Assembly (NCBI GenBank): GCA_016292455.1
Contig: JAEDIL010000104.1
Coordinates: forward strand, 1 to 5,568
Reading direction: 5' to 3'
Length of the DNA: 5,568 bases
From: Clostridiaceae bacterium
Lineage (GTDB): Bacteria > Bacillota > Clostridia > Oscillospirales > Acutalibacteraceae
Shown here: piece by piece, positions 1-5,568 of the stretch
Layout: every line of letters begins with the position of its first letter
How positions within the stretch are numbered: the first letter of the stretch is position 1
The notes under the pieces: model-generated
Database searches by the model: none
The model's input: the letters and a program-made list of their open reading frames with translations, nothing else
What the model was told of the DNA's origin: nothing
Position numbers and translations under genes: made by a program

Positions 1-427
1 CAGTCTTGCAGGACTTAATATTTGCTACATTATCGGCGCTGTCGGAATTTCATCAATGTTCATTGCGCAGACTATCTTCCTTGCAGACATTGTTGACTAC
101 GGTGAGTTTAAAATGGGATTCAGAGCAGAGTCCATCACGTTCTCAATGAAGGGATTCCTTCAGAAAATGGCATATACTGTTCAGACGATTATCCTTTTTG
201 CGACTATCGGACTTACCGGTTATAAAGAGGAACTTCATATGAATAACTCTGCTTCCGTCAAGAACGGAATAACAGCAATGCTTTGCGTAATTCCAACCGT
301 ACTTTTTGTAATTTCGTTTATCATTTTCTCTGCAAAATTCAAGCTTCACGGCTCATTTATGGATGAGGTCACAAAGACCGTTACCGAAAATCAGAGGCTG
401 CGTGAGCTTGCTGAACAAGGTGAATAA
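1..427 (+). CDS. GPH-family sugar:cation symporter, C-terminal fragment (5' end outside window)
   Basis: This is the last 141 residues of a membrane sugar transporter. The reading frame is open from position 2 and ends in TAA at 425-427. The first ATG, at 56, lies inside a membrane segment and is not a credible start, so the gene begins left of the window. Three hydrophobic stretches are visible (about residues 1-28, 56-73 and 89-110), fitting the last three helices of a 12-helix major facilitator superfamily protein. After the first comes DIVDYGEFKMGFRAES (visible residues 29-44), the cytoplasmic signature of the glycoside-pentoside-hexuronide:cation symporter family (usual form D-VDYGEW-TGKR-EG). 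Here the usual Gly-Lys-Arg is Gly-Phe-Arg and the following Glu-Gly is Glu-Ser, so it is a divergent member. The charged C-terminal tail is typical. The substrate cannot be read from this fragment. It converges on a second GPH gene of clearly different sequence, so the pair is not a recent duplication. Confidence 0.88.
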   Translation, partial: SLAGLNICYIIGAVGISSMFIAQTIFLADIVDYGEFKMGFRAESITFSMKGFLQKMAYTVQTIILFATIGLTGYKEELHMNNSASVKNGITAMLCVIPTVLFVISFIIFSAKFKLHGSFMDEVTKTVTENQRLRELAEQGE

Positions 428-437
428 GAGAGTAAAA

Positions 438-480
438 ATGACCGCAAATGCGAATGCGTTTGCGGTCATGATTTTTTTTT
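438..480 (+). terminator. Intrinsic terminator after the left transporter, probably bidirectional
   Basis: A perfect 11-bp stem pairs ATGACCGCAAA (438-448) with TTTGCGGTCAT (459-469). It can extend inward by one T-G and two G-C pairs (449-451 with 456-458), leaving a GAAT tetraloop. Nine T residues follow at 472-480. The stem starts 11 bases after the transporter stop codon. On the opposite strand the stem is followed by TTTTTACTCTC, so the same hairpin may also stop transcripts from the convergent transporter that ends at 585, which has no stronger terminator of its own in 481-584. Confidence 0.92.
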
Positions 481-584
481 GCACGGATCTTCTGTCAGAC
501 TGAAATTACAAATGACAAAAGAGAAACAGCAGTATCTTGCCGTATTACGGAGTCACTGATAGTTCTGTTTCTATCAAATACGTT

Positions 585-2015
585 TTACTTTGTAACTGTT
601 TTGCTCTCGCGCTTGTCAATGAATTCCCTGATTTGCTGCTTGATTTCTTTGTTGTCAAGTTTATAGAAAAGCATGGGAATCATGCTGAGCGCTGTGCAAA
701 GTCCGGGAATGAACCAATAGGCAGCCATAACTACATTTTTCATGTGCGGTGTGACCTGTGAAAAGGTCATTGTTCCGACATAGCCGGAAAGACCGACGAT
801 GAACACGCCGACGGCAACCGAAAAAGCGTTTGCAAGCTTTATTGAAAGGCTGAGGACCGAATACTGAATTCCCTCAGTTCTCTTTCCGGTAGTCATTTCC
901 CGGTAGTCGACCGAATCGGAAAGCATGATAAGCGGAGCAAAGCCGTGAGGTCCGAACATAAAGTTGATGACGAACTGTCCGAGAAGAATTCCCCAAATTG
1001 AACGGAACCATTCGGGCCCGAATGCAAACAAAAGGTAATAGCCCATTGCCGCAATTGCACCGTAGATTCCGAAAGCCATAAAGGTTTTCTTTACGCCGAA
1101 TTTCTTAGAAATAATCGGAGTCAGAACAACGGAGAGAGTTGACGGAATTGCTGCGCCGACGCCGAGAATAATCGGCAGGTTTTCGCCGCTGAGCGTAATG
1201 TTGAGTCCCGGAACCGTTACCTCATCAAGCAAAACCGCCGCGGCCTGAACACCTATGCTGACGGCCATGTTTCTTCCGAAACCGAGCATGTTGATGAGAA
1301 AGATTATCATCAGCGGTTTGTTGGAGAAAAGCTCGGAAAACATTTCCTTGAAGCCCATCTTGTTTGGTTCGCTCTTGACAACTTCTTTTGAACCGCGAAG
1401 CATTATTGCGGTTGTGAGAACAGCAAAAACACCCATGGCAACAGCTGAAATAATGTATTCTTTTTTGGTAATGACAGCAGAGCCTGTGAGAACACAAATT
1501 ACGGGAACAACAAGGTTCGGTGCAACAAGAGCAAGTGATTTTAGCATATTGGCAATGCCGGCACAGCTGTTCTTTTCTTCGCTGGACGGGCTGAGGACAG
1601 CAAGCATTCCCTGACTCGGAATGTCGGCAAAGCTCATTACAACGTTCCACAAGACGGTTGTTATTGTTATGTAGGTATATTTGACTGCATCGCTTTTAAA
1701 ATCAATTGCAACAAACATGAGCGTTGTAATAAGGGCAAACGGAACAATACTCATTGCAACAAACGGTCTCATTTTTCCGCCTTTGAAATGGGCAGCGTCA
1801 ATAATGTTGCCGATTATCGGGTCGGCAAAAGAGCTGATAACCTTTGCAATCAGAATAATGACTGCGCATTTCGTCAGGTCAGCTGCAAGAACGCTTGTGT
1901 AAAACTGTGACTGATAGGTGTTGATATAGCCGACAAGCATCTGAATTCCGAATATTCCGACGGAATACAGAATAATCTTGCCGAATGTCAATGTTTTTTT
2001 CGAATCGTTTTTCAT
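585..2015 (-). CDS. GPH-family sugar:cation symporter (candidate rhamnose or rhamnoside transporter)
   Basis: A complete 476-residue cytoplasmic-membrane transporter of the glycoside-pentoside-hexuronide:cation symporter family (major facilitator superfamily), which moves sugars together with H+ or Na+. Family marks are visible in order: SSFADPIIGNIID with a following MRPF (residues 61-85, the loop 2-3 motif with the key Asp65), ADIPSQGM (about 130-137, matching the usual D-PY motif), and SDSVDYREMTTGKRTEG (366-382). The length and about twelve hydrophobic segments fit the family. The start is ATG at 2015, with GGGGAG (complement of 2024-2029) eight bases upstream. The gene is transcribed divergently from the rhamnulokinase across 241 bases, so L-rhamnose or a rhamnose-containing sugar is the likely cargo. 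That is inference from context: GPH sequence alone does not fix specificity, and other glycosides or hexuronides remain possible. No frameshift or missing core motif was seen. Confidence 0.9.
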   Translation of the reverse strand: MKNDSKKTLTFGKIILYSVGIFGIQMLVGYINTYQSQFYTSVLAADLTKCAVIILIAKVISSFADPIIGNIIDAAHFKGGKMRPFVAMSIVPFALITTLMFVAIDFKSDAVKYTYITITTVLWNVVMSFADIPSQGMLAVLSPSSEEKNSCAGIANMLKSLALVAPNLVVPVICVLTGSAVITKKEYIISAVAMGVFAVLTTAIMLRGSKEVVKSEPNKMGFKEMFSELFSNKPLMIIFLINMLGFGRNMAVSIGVQAAAVLLDEVTVPGLNITLSGENLPIILGVGAAIPSTLSVVLTPIISKKFGVKKTFMAFGIYGAIAAMGYYLLFAFGPEWFRSIWGILLGQFVINFMFGPHGFAPLIMLSDSVDYREMTTGKRTEGIQYSVLSLSIKLANAFSVAVGVFIVGLSGYVGTMTFSQVTPHMKNVVMAAYWFIPGLCTALSMIPMLFYKLDNKEIKQQIREFIDKRESKTVTK

Positions 2016-2042
2016 TCTTTATTCTCCCCAAAGCAAAAATAT

Positions 2043-2050
2043 ACATATGT
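2043..2050. repeat. Palindrome ACATATGT in the transporter leader
   Basis: A perfect 8-bp palindrome about 14-21 bases downstream of the transcription start predicted for the - strand transporter. It matches ACACGTGT at 2212-2219 except for the two central bases, and the upstream context agrees too (TATACATATGT against TAAACACGTGT). An operator role is inferred from this symmetry and placement; a single 8-bp palindrome in AT-rich DNA could be chance. Confidence 0.35.
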
Positions 2051-2069
2051 CTACTGACATACTTTTAAG

Positions 2070-2088
2070 ATAATACCACAATAATACC
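2070..2088. repeat. Tandem ATAATACC direct repeat, 11-bp period
   Basis: ATAATACC occurs at 2070-2077 and again at 2081-2088, an 11-bp period, close to one helical turn. The first copy contains the predicted -10 box of the transporter promoter. Short direct repeats one turn apart can be recognition elements for activators or repressors, but this pair is short and AT-rich, so the functional reading is tentative. Confidence 0.3.
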
Positions 2089-2098
2089 GGGTTTTCAA
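2070..2098 (-). promoter_or_regulatory. Predicted sigma-A-type promoter of the - strand transporter
   Basis: Read on the - strand, TTGAAA (complement of 2093-2098) serves as the -35 box and TATTAT (complement of 2070-2075) as the -10 box, separated by exactly 17 bases. Transcription would start near 2063, giving a leader of about 48 bases before the ATG at 2015. The -35 box is one arm of the inverted repeat at 2093-2119. No other -35/-10 pair of similar quality was found on this strand in the intergenic region. Confidence 0.65.
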
Positions 2099-2119
2099 TA
2101 CATAGAAAAAATATTGAAA
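2093..2119. promoter_or_regulatory. Inverted repeat TTTCAATA-N11-TATTGAAA over the transporter -35 box
   Basis: A perfect 8-bp inverted repeat has arms at 2093-2100 and 2112-2119 with an 11-base AT-rich spacer. The left arm includes the predicted -35 box of the - strand transporter, and the right arm lies just upstream of it. The same core (ATTGAAA/TTTCAAT) recurs as an inverted pair at 2160-2183 over the rhaB promoter. This fits an operator for a dimeric regulator shared by both genes. Caution: TTGAAA is also a plain -35 sequence, and part of the similarity may come only from that. Confidence 0.45.
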
Positions 2120-2155
2120 GGTCTGTATTCTGTATCAGTTTTAAATAATTTATAC

Positions 2156-2183
2156 ACATATTGAAAAAGTAATATGTTTCAAT
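2156..2183. promoter_or_regulatory. Nested inverted repeats over the rhaB promoter
   Basis: Two perfect inverted repeats overlap here. ACATATT (2156-2162) pairs with AATATGT (2171-2177) across 8 bases, and ATTGAAA (2160-2166) pairs with TTTCAAT (2177-2183) across 10 bases. Together they cover the predicted -35 box and nearly the whole spacer up to the -10 box of rhaB, where a bound repressor would block RNA polymerase. No regulator gene is in the window, so the protein family cannot be named. Confidence 0.45.
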
Positions 2184-2189
2184 TATAAT
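2161..2189 (+). promoter_or_regulatory. Predicted sigma-A-type promoter of rhaB
   Basis: TTGAAA (2161-2166) and a perfect TATAAT (2184-2189) are separated by 17 bases, the optimal spacing. Transcription would start near 2196, giving a leader of about 60 bases before the rhaB ATG at 2257. The near-consensus sequence implies a strong promoter that would need repression when the sugar is absent, in line with the inverted repeats that overlap it. Confidence 0.75.
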
Positions 2190-2211
2190 CAAACTGCGTA
2201 TTTTAATTTAA

Positions 2212-2219
2212 ACACGTGT
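2212..2219. repeat. Palindrome ACACGTGT in the rhaB leader
   Basis: A perfect 8-bp palindrome roughly 17-24 bases downstream of the predicted rhaB transcription start. It is the counterpart of ACATATGT at 2043-2050 in the other leader. The central CG is often seen in LacI-type operators, but the site is too short to assign a family. A roadblock operator is one reading; chance is the alternative. Confidence 0.35.
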
Positions 2220-2256
2220 AAGGCAGCTTTTGAAATAAGATTTAGGAGTGTATTGT

Positions 2257-3618
2257 ATGAAATATCATCTTGCAATTGACATCGGTGCGTCGGGCGGAAG
2301 GCATATTATCGGCTATATTGATAACGGAATAATGAAACTTAAAGAGGTCTATCGGTTTGAAAACTCTCTCAAAGAGGAAAACGGTTCACTTGTCTGGGAC
2401 GTTGACCGCCTTTTCAGCGAGGTCATGAACGGTCTTAAAGCCTGCAAAAAAGTCGGAATTGTTCCGGAAACAGTCGCAATTGACACTTGGGGAGTGGACT
2501 ATGTTCTGCTTGACAAAGATGAAAAAGAATTGCTGCCCGCCTTTTGCTATCGGGACAGCCGGACGCTTGCAGCAATTGAAAAGAGCGAGAAAATTGTACC
2601 TTTTGAAGAGTTATATTCTTCAACCGGTATTCAGAAGCAGAGCTACAATACTGTTTATCAGCTGTTCTGTGAAAAGGAAAGCGGCAGGCTTGAAAAAGCA
2701 AAATACTTTCTGATGATGCCGGCTTATTTGTCGTATAAGCTCACCGGAGTAATTCTAAACGAGTACACTGAAAGCACAACAACTTCCCTTGTTTCCGCCA
2801 AAACAAAAACATGGGACGGAAAACTCCTTGAGCGCTTCGGCTTTGACGAAGAACTCCTTGGAAAGATTGCCGAACCGGGAACACTTGTCGGTGAATTCAA
2901 AGATGAAATAGAAAAAGAACTCGGCTTTTCTTCAAAGGTGGTCTTTTGTCCGTCGCATGATACGGCAAGCGCAGTTGCAGCTTGTCCGCTTGAAAAAGAC
3001 AGTGTATACATTTCTTCCGGAACGTGGAGCTTAATCGGAATTGAAACCGAAGAAGCCATAATTACCGAAAAGGGCAGAGCGTGCAATTTTGCAAATGAGG
3101 GCGGAATCAATCATCGCTTCCGTTTCCTTAAAAACTATATGGGAATGTGGCTTTTGCAGAGCATCAGGAATAATCTCAACAAGTCTCTGACATACGATGA
3201 AATGATGAACCTTGCAAAAGAATCGGGCGAGTTTGAATATATTGATGTAAACGCGCAGAACTTTGTTGCGCCGAAGAATATGATTGATGCAATAAAAGAT
3301 TATCTGAAAAAGCCGGACATGGAGCTTGGTGCGGTGATAAACAGTGTATATCACTCGCTCGCAAGGTCATATGCAGCCGCTGTTAAGGAAATTGAAGACG
3401 TTACAGAAAGAGCTGTTACCTCAATACATATTGTCGGCGGAGGCAGCAAGGACGGTTATCTCAATGAGCTAACCGAAAAATATACCGGAAAGCATGTTTC
3501 TGCCGGTCCTGTTGAAGCAACCTCAACAGGAAACCTGATTTCTCAGCTGATGTATTCGGGTGAAGTTGCAAATCTGGAAGAAGCGAGAAAAATTGTCAGC
3601 AAGTCTTTTTGTTCGTAA
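2257..3618 (+). CDS. rhaB: L-rhamnulokinase
   Basis: RhaB phosphorylates L-rhamnulose with ATP to L-rhamnulose 1-phosphate in the cytoplasm, the step between rhamnose isomerase and the aldolase. The protein belongs to the FGGY carbohydrate kinase family. Visible marks are the phosphate-binding loop DIGASGGR (residues 8-15), IDTWGVDYVLLD (75-86), YRDSRT (98-103), SHDTASAV (233-240) with the predicted catalytic base Asp235, SSGTWSL (253-259) and the adenosine-site HIVGGG (391-396). These stretches align closely with what I recall of E. coli RhaB, which is longer (about 489 residues against 453), mainly at the C-terminus. An in-frame GTG at 2248 overlaps the Shine-Dalgarno AGGAG (2244-2248); the ATG at 2257, eight bases past it, is the right start. 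The gene is alone on its transcript, between its own promoter and a terminator at 3641-3674. rhaA and rhaD are absent here. The loop reads GASGGR where E. coli has GASSGR. Confidence 0.95.
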   Translation: MKYHLAIDIGASGGRHIIGYIDNGIMKLKEVYRFENSLKEENGSLVWDVDRLFSEVMNGLKACKKVGIVPETVAIDTWGVDYVLLDKDEKELLPAFCYRDSRTLAAIEKSEKIVPFEELYSSTGIQKQSYNTVYQLFCEKESGRLEKAKYFLMMPAYLSYKLTGVILNEYTESTTTSLVSAKTKTWDGKLLERFGFDEELLGKIAEPGTLVGEFKDEIEKELGFSSKVVFCPSHDTASAVAACPLEKDSVYISSGTWSLIGIETEEAIITEKGRACNFANEGGINHRFRFLKNYMGMWLLQSIRNNLNKSLTYDEMMNLAKESGEFEYIDVNAQNFVAPKNMIDAIKDYLKKPDMELGAVINSVYHSLARSYAAAVKEIEDVTERAVTSIHIVGGGSKDGYLNELTEKYTGKHVSAGPVEATSTGNLISQLMYSGEVANLEEARKIVSKSFCS

Positions 3619-3640
3619 TTTAGTATTGGAATTGAACATA

Positions 3641-3674
3641 AAACGGTGTCTGAGTATTGGTTCAGACACCGTTT
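3641..3674. terminator. Hairpin between convergent rhaB and tatD, likely bidirectional terminator
   Basis: A perfect 13-bp stem pairs AAACGGTGTCTGA (3641-3653) with TCAGACACCGTTT (3662-3674) around an 8-base loop. On the + strand it begins 22 bases after the rhaB stop and runs into GTTTGTTTCAATATT. On the - strand it follows the tatD stop by about 40 bases and runs into TTATGTTCAATTCC. Both tails are T-rich but interrupted, so the stem is strong and the U-tracts are weak. Its place between two converging gene ends supports termination in both directions. Confidence 0.85.
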
Positions 3675-3714
3675 GTTTCAATATTGTAAACAGCTGTGTT
3701 CAGTTTTTTGTGTA

Positions 3715-4485
3715 TTACGGAAGCTTGAACAATTCCTTTGCATTCGTACAACATTCATCAATCAGCTGCTGAACCTGACATGAACGGACTTCTGCAAGCT
3801 TTTCGGCTGTGTATGTAATCATAGTTGAATCGCAGCGCTTTCCTCTGAGGGGAACCGGAGCCATATACGGACAGTCGGTTTCGAGCAGAAGCCTGTCGCC
3901 CGGAACAACCATGGCAACTTCAAGCGGTTTTCTGGCGTTTTTAAAGGTGACAGCACCGCCGAGACCGATATACATTCCGAGTTTGACAATTTCTTTTGCC
4001 ATTTCGGCACTGCCGGAGAAGCAGTGAACAACGCCCTTTGGTCTGTATTTTTTTAAAAGTGCCATTGTATCCTCGTGGGCTTCGCGGTCATGAACGATTA
4101 TCGGGAGATTCAGCTCCATAGAAAGAATAATCTGCTTTTCAAAGTATTCAAGCTGAACGCCGCGCGGTGAAAAATCATAATGATAGTCAAGACCGATTTC
4201 GCCGACTGCAACAACCTTTTCTTTTGAAAAAAGGCGCTTGATTTTTTCCGGGTCATTCTCTTCTGCTTTGGCAGCTTCATGAGGGTGAATTCCGATTGCG
4301 GCATAAACAAAGTCATATTCTTCGGACAGCTCAATAGCTTTGAGCGAAGATGAAAGGTCACAGCCGCAGTTGATTACGCCGCAGACGCCGTTTTCTTTCA
4401 AAGAGGAAAGAACGGCAGACCGATCCTCATTGAACTTGTCATCGTCATAGTGGGAATGAGTGTCAAAAATGCCTGAATACATCAT
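3715..4485 (-). CDS. tatD: TatD-family metal-dependent hydrolase (putative DNase)
   Basis: A 256-residue cytoplasmic TIM-barrel hydrolase of the TatD family; characterised members are metal-dependent 3'-5' exonucleases or DNases, some tied to DNA repair. The metal-site residues are all visible: His10 and His12 in FDTHSHYDD, Glu96 in VAVGEIGLDYHYD, His132 in PIIVHDREA, His154 in VVHCFSGS, and Asp204 in LLLETDCPYMAP. The length is normal for the family. The RGKR stretch (214-217) that usually reads RGKRN is followed by Cys here. The start ATG (4485-4483) overlaps the metG stop in an ATGA arrangement, with GGAG (complement of 4496-4499) ten bases upstream inside metG. A second ATG follows directly at 4482-4480, but the first has the better spacing. 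The tight overlap implies co-transcription and translational coupling with metG. The exact substrate in this organism is not shown by sequence. Confidence 0.93.
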   Translation of the reverse strand: MMYSGIFDTHSHYDDDKFNEDRSAVLSSLKENGVCGVINCGCDLSSSLKAIELSEEYDFVYAAIGIHPHEAAKAEENDPEKIKRLFSKEKVVAVGEIGLDYHYDFSPRGVQLEYFEKQIILSMELNLPIIVHDREAHEDTMALLKKYRPKGVVHCFSGSAEMAKEIVKLGMYIGLGGAVTFKNARKPLEVAMVVPGDRLLLETDCPYMAPVPLRGKRCDSTMITYTAEKLAEVRSCQVQQLIDECCTNAKELFKLP

Positions 4486-5568
4486 CTGACTTTTGCTCCG
4501 TTCGGCATACCGTCAACAAAAACAACCCTTACGTCATCTTCACCGCAATCGGCGGCAAGAATCATTCCGCAGCTTTCAACACCGCAAAGAACGGCGCTTT
4601 TGAGGTTGGCGACAACAATAACCTGTCTGCCGATTAGATCCTCCGGCTTGTACCACTTTGCGATTCCGGAAGCGACGGTTCTGTTTTTGCCCGTTCCGTC
4701 ATCAAGGGTGAGCGCAAGCAGCTTCTTTGCCCTTTTTACCGGTACACAGTCAACAACCGTAGCAACGCGAAGGTCAACCTTTGCAAAATCGTCAATGCCG
4801 ATTTTTGCAATACCCTCAATTTCTTCAATTGCCTTTTCTTTCTTTGCGGCTTCTTCCTGCTTCTTCGCAATTTCGGCAAGCATTTTTTCCGAATCTATTC
4901 TTGCAAAAAGAGGCGTCGGTGTTTTGACGGTTGTTCCGGCTTTATAAGCGCCGAAGAATTCAAGGCTGTCATAATCGGCGACGTCGCAGGACATCTGGTC
5001 AAGAATAGCCTTTGAAGTGTCCGGCATAAAAGGCGAGACAAGAACGGCAATGTAGCGGATACCTTCAAGAAGGTTATAAAGGACGGTGCCCAGACGGTCT
5101 TTCCGGCTTTCGTCCTTGGCAAGCGCCCAGGGAGCGGTCTCGTCAATATACTTGTTGCAGCGCTTTGCGAGGTTCATAACTGCTTCAACCGCGTCAGCCA
5201 TGTGATAGCTGTTGATGAATTTGTCAACGTCGCAAACGGCGTTCATTGCACAGGCTTTCAGTTCCTCATCAAGTGCGTCGGAGCAATTCGGAGCGGGCAC
5301 AACGCCGTTGAAATACTTGTTGGTCATTGCAATGGTTCTGTTCACAAGATTGCCAAGCGTGTTTGCAAGGTCGGAGTTGTACCTTTCAATGATTGTCTCA
5401 TAAGAAATTGAGCCGTCGTTTGCGTGAGGCATCTCCGCAAGAAGATAATAGCGGACAGCGTCAACGCCGAGAAGATTGACAAGGTCATCTGCGTAAATTA
5501 CATTGCCTTTTGACTTTGACATCTTGTCAGTTCCGAAAAGGAGCCACGGGTGACCGTAAACCTGCTTC
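4482..5568 (-). CDS. metG: Methionyl-tRNA synthetase, C-terminal part (5' end outside window)
   Basis: MetG charges tRNA-Met with methionine. The frame is open from the right edge (first whole codon 5567-5565), giving 361 residues; full-length enzymes with this architecture are about 640-680. The ATG at 5522 is not the start: it is the Met of the catalytic KMSKS loop (visible residues 15-19), preceded by GHPWLLFGTD of the Rossmann catalytic domain. The helical anticodon-binding domain follows. NLVNR (visible 73-77) and the Trp of DETAPWALAK (visible 142-151) match, as I recall, the Asn, Arg and Trp that read the CAU anticodon in E. coli. A charged Ala/Glu/Lys-rich linker (about 225-250) leads to a C-terminal EMAP/Trbp111-like tRNA-binding OB-fold (about 257-361; DFAKVDLRVATV ... 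SGIAKWYKPEDLIGRQV ... SCGMILAA). The stop TGA overlaps the tatD start. Its promoter lies outside the window. Confidence 0.95.
   Translation of the reverse strand, partial: KQVYGHPWLLFGTDKMSKSKGNVIYADDLVNLLGVDAVRYYLLAEMPHANDGSISYETIIERYNSDLANTLGNLVNRTIAMTNKYFNGVVPAPNCSDALDEELKACAMNAVCDVDKFINSYHMADAVEAVMNLAKRCNKYIDETAPWALAKDESRKDRLGTVLYNLLEGIRYIAVLVSPFMPDTSKAILDQMSCDVADYDSLEFFGAYKAGTTVKTPTPLFARIDSEKMLAEIAKKQEEAAKKEKAIEEIEGIAKIGIDDFAKVDLRVATVVDCVPVKRAKKLLALTLDDGTGKNRTVASGIAKWYKPEDLIGRQVIVVANLKSAVLCGVESCGMILAADCGEDDVRVVFVDGMPNGAKVR

Noticed and set aside
522..572. Possible second hairpin: AGAAACAG (522-529) with CTGTTTCT (565-572), plus a small stem TGATAG/CTATCA (557-562 with 571-576)
   Set aside because: The 8-bp stem has a 35-base loop and the two stems compete for the same bases. 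The - strand tail is only moderately T-rich. It may help end the transporter transcript, but the evidence is too weak beside the 438-480 hairpin.
537..761. A 74-codon + strand open frame starting in the gap after the first terminator
   Set aside because: Most of it is antisense to the C-terminal coding region of the transporter, and there is no Shine-Dalgarno before its ATG. The peptide resembles no family I recognise.
1225..1650. A 141-codon cysteine- and histidine-rich open frame on the - strand
   Set aside because: It lies wholly inside the GPH transporter gene on the same strand in another frame. The Cys/His richness is an artefact of reading hydrophobic Ala/Val/Met codons out of frame, and I saw no convincing start context.
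3675..3691. Near-palindrome with core CAATATTG (3679-3686) and flanks GTTT/AAAC just past the rhaB terminator
   Set aside because: The flanks are asymmetric by one base and the site lies between convergent gene ends, where an operator has no obvious target. It also contains a TTTCAAT that shows how common this 7-mer is here.
5520..5522. ATG at the KMSKS motif as the metG start
   Set aside because: The upstream frame is open to the window edge and encodes conserved MetG catalytic-domain sequence (GHPWLLFGTDK), so this Met is internal.
1..5568. CRISPR arrays, tRNA or rRNA genes, insertion sequences, phage or defence genes
   Set aside because: No regularly spaced repeats, tRNA-like cloverleaf, transposase motif or terminal inverted repeats were seen. 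The stretches without genes are all under 250 bases and are accounted for by promoters or terminators.

Overview
The window looks like chromosomal DNA from a low-to-moderate GC Gram-positive, most likely a gut or rumen type Clostridia (Bacillota). This is inferred from strong Shine-Dalgarno sites (AGGAG, GGGGAG), near-consensus sigma-A-type promoters, short intergenic gaps closed by intrinsic terminators, the metG-tatD pairing common in Bacillota, and the family make-up of the proteins. No 16S or other taxonomic marker is present, so genus-level placement is not possible.

Layout, left to right. Positions 1-427 hold the C-terminal end of a GPH-family (glycoside-pentoside-hexuronide:cation symporter) transporter on the + strand. 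A strong hairpin with U-tract at 438-480 ends it. A second, complete GPH-family symporter lies on the - strand (585-2015), convergent with the first. A 241-base AT-rich intergenic region (2016-2256) separates this transporter from a divergent rhaB-like rhamnulokinase (2257-3618, +). A perfect 13-bp hairpin at 3641-3674 sits between the converging ends of rhaB and tatD. The right part is a - strand operon: metG (methionyl-tRNA synthetase, start beyond the right edge, stop at 4482) overlapping tatD (4485-3715) by four bases.

How the genes work together. The divergent transporter and rhamnulokinase plausibly form a small sugar-uptake and phosphorylation module: the symporter imports L-rhamnose or a rhamnose-containing sugar and RhaB makes L-rhamnulose 1-phosphate after isomerisation. 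The isomerase (rhaA), the aldolase (rhaD) and a regulator are not in the window. The transporter's substrate is inferred only from its position. The metG-tatD operon is housekeeping and unrelated to sugar use.

The most informative non-coding part is 2016-2256. Both divergent promoters can be read directly (TTGAAA-17-TATAAT for rhaB and TTGAAA-17-TATTAT for the transporter). Two imperfectly related inverted repeats overlap them, and each predicted leader carries a palindrome of the form ACAYRTGT. This looks like shared control by one sugar-responsive regulator. I found no convincing novel system in this window: the genes are all members of known families.
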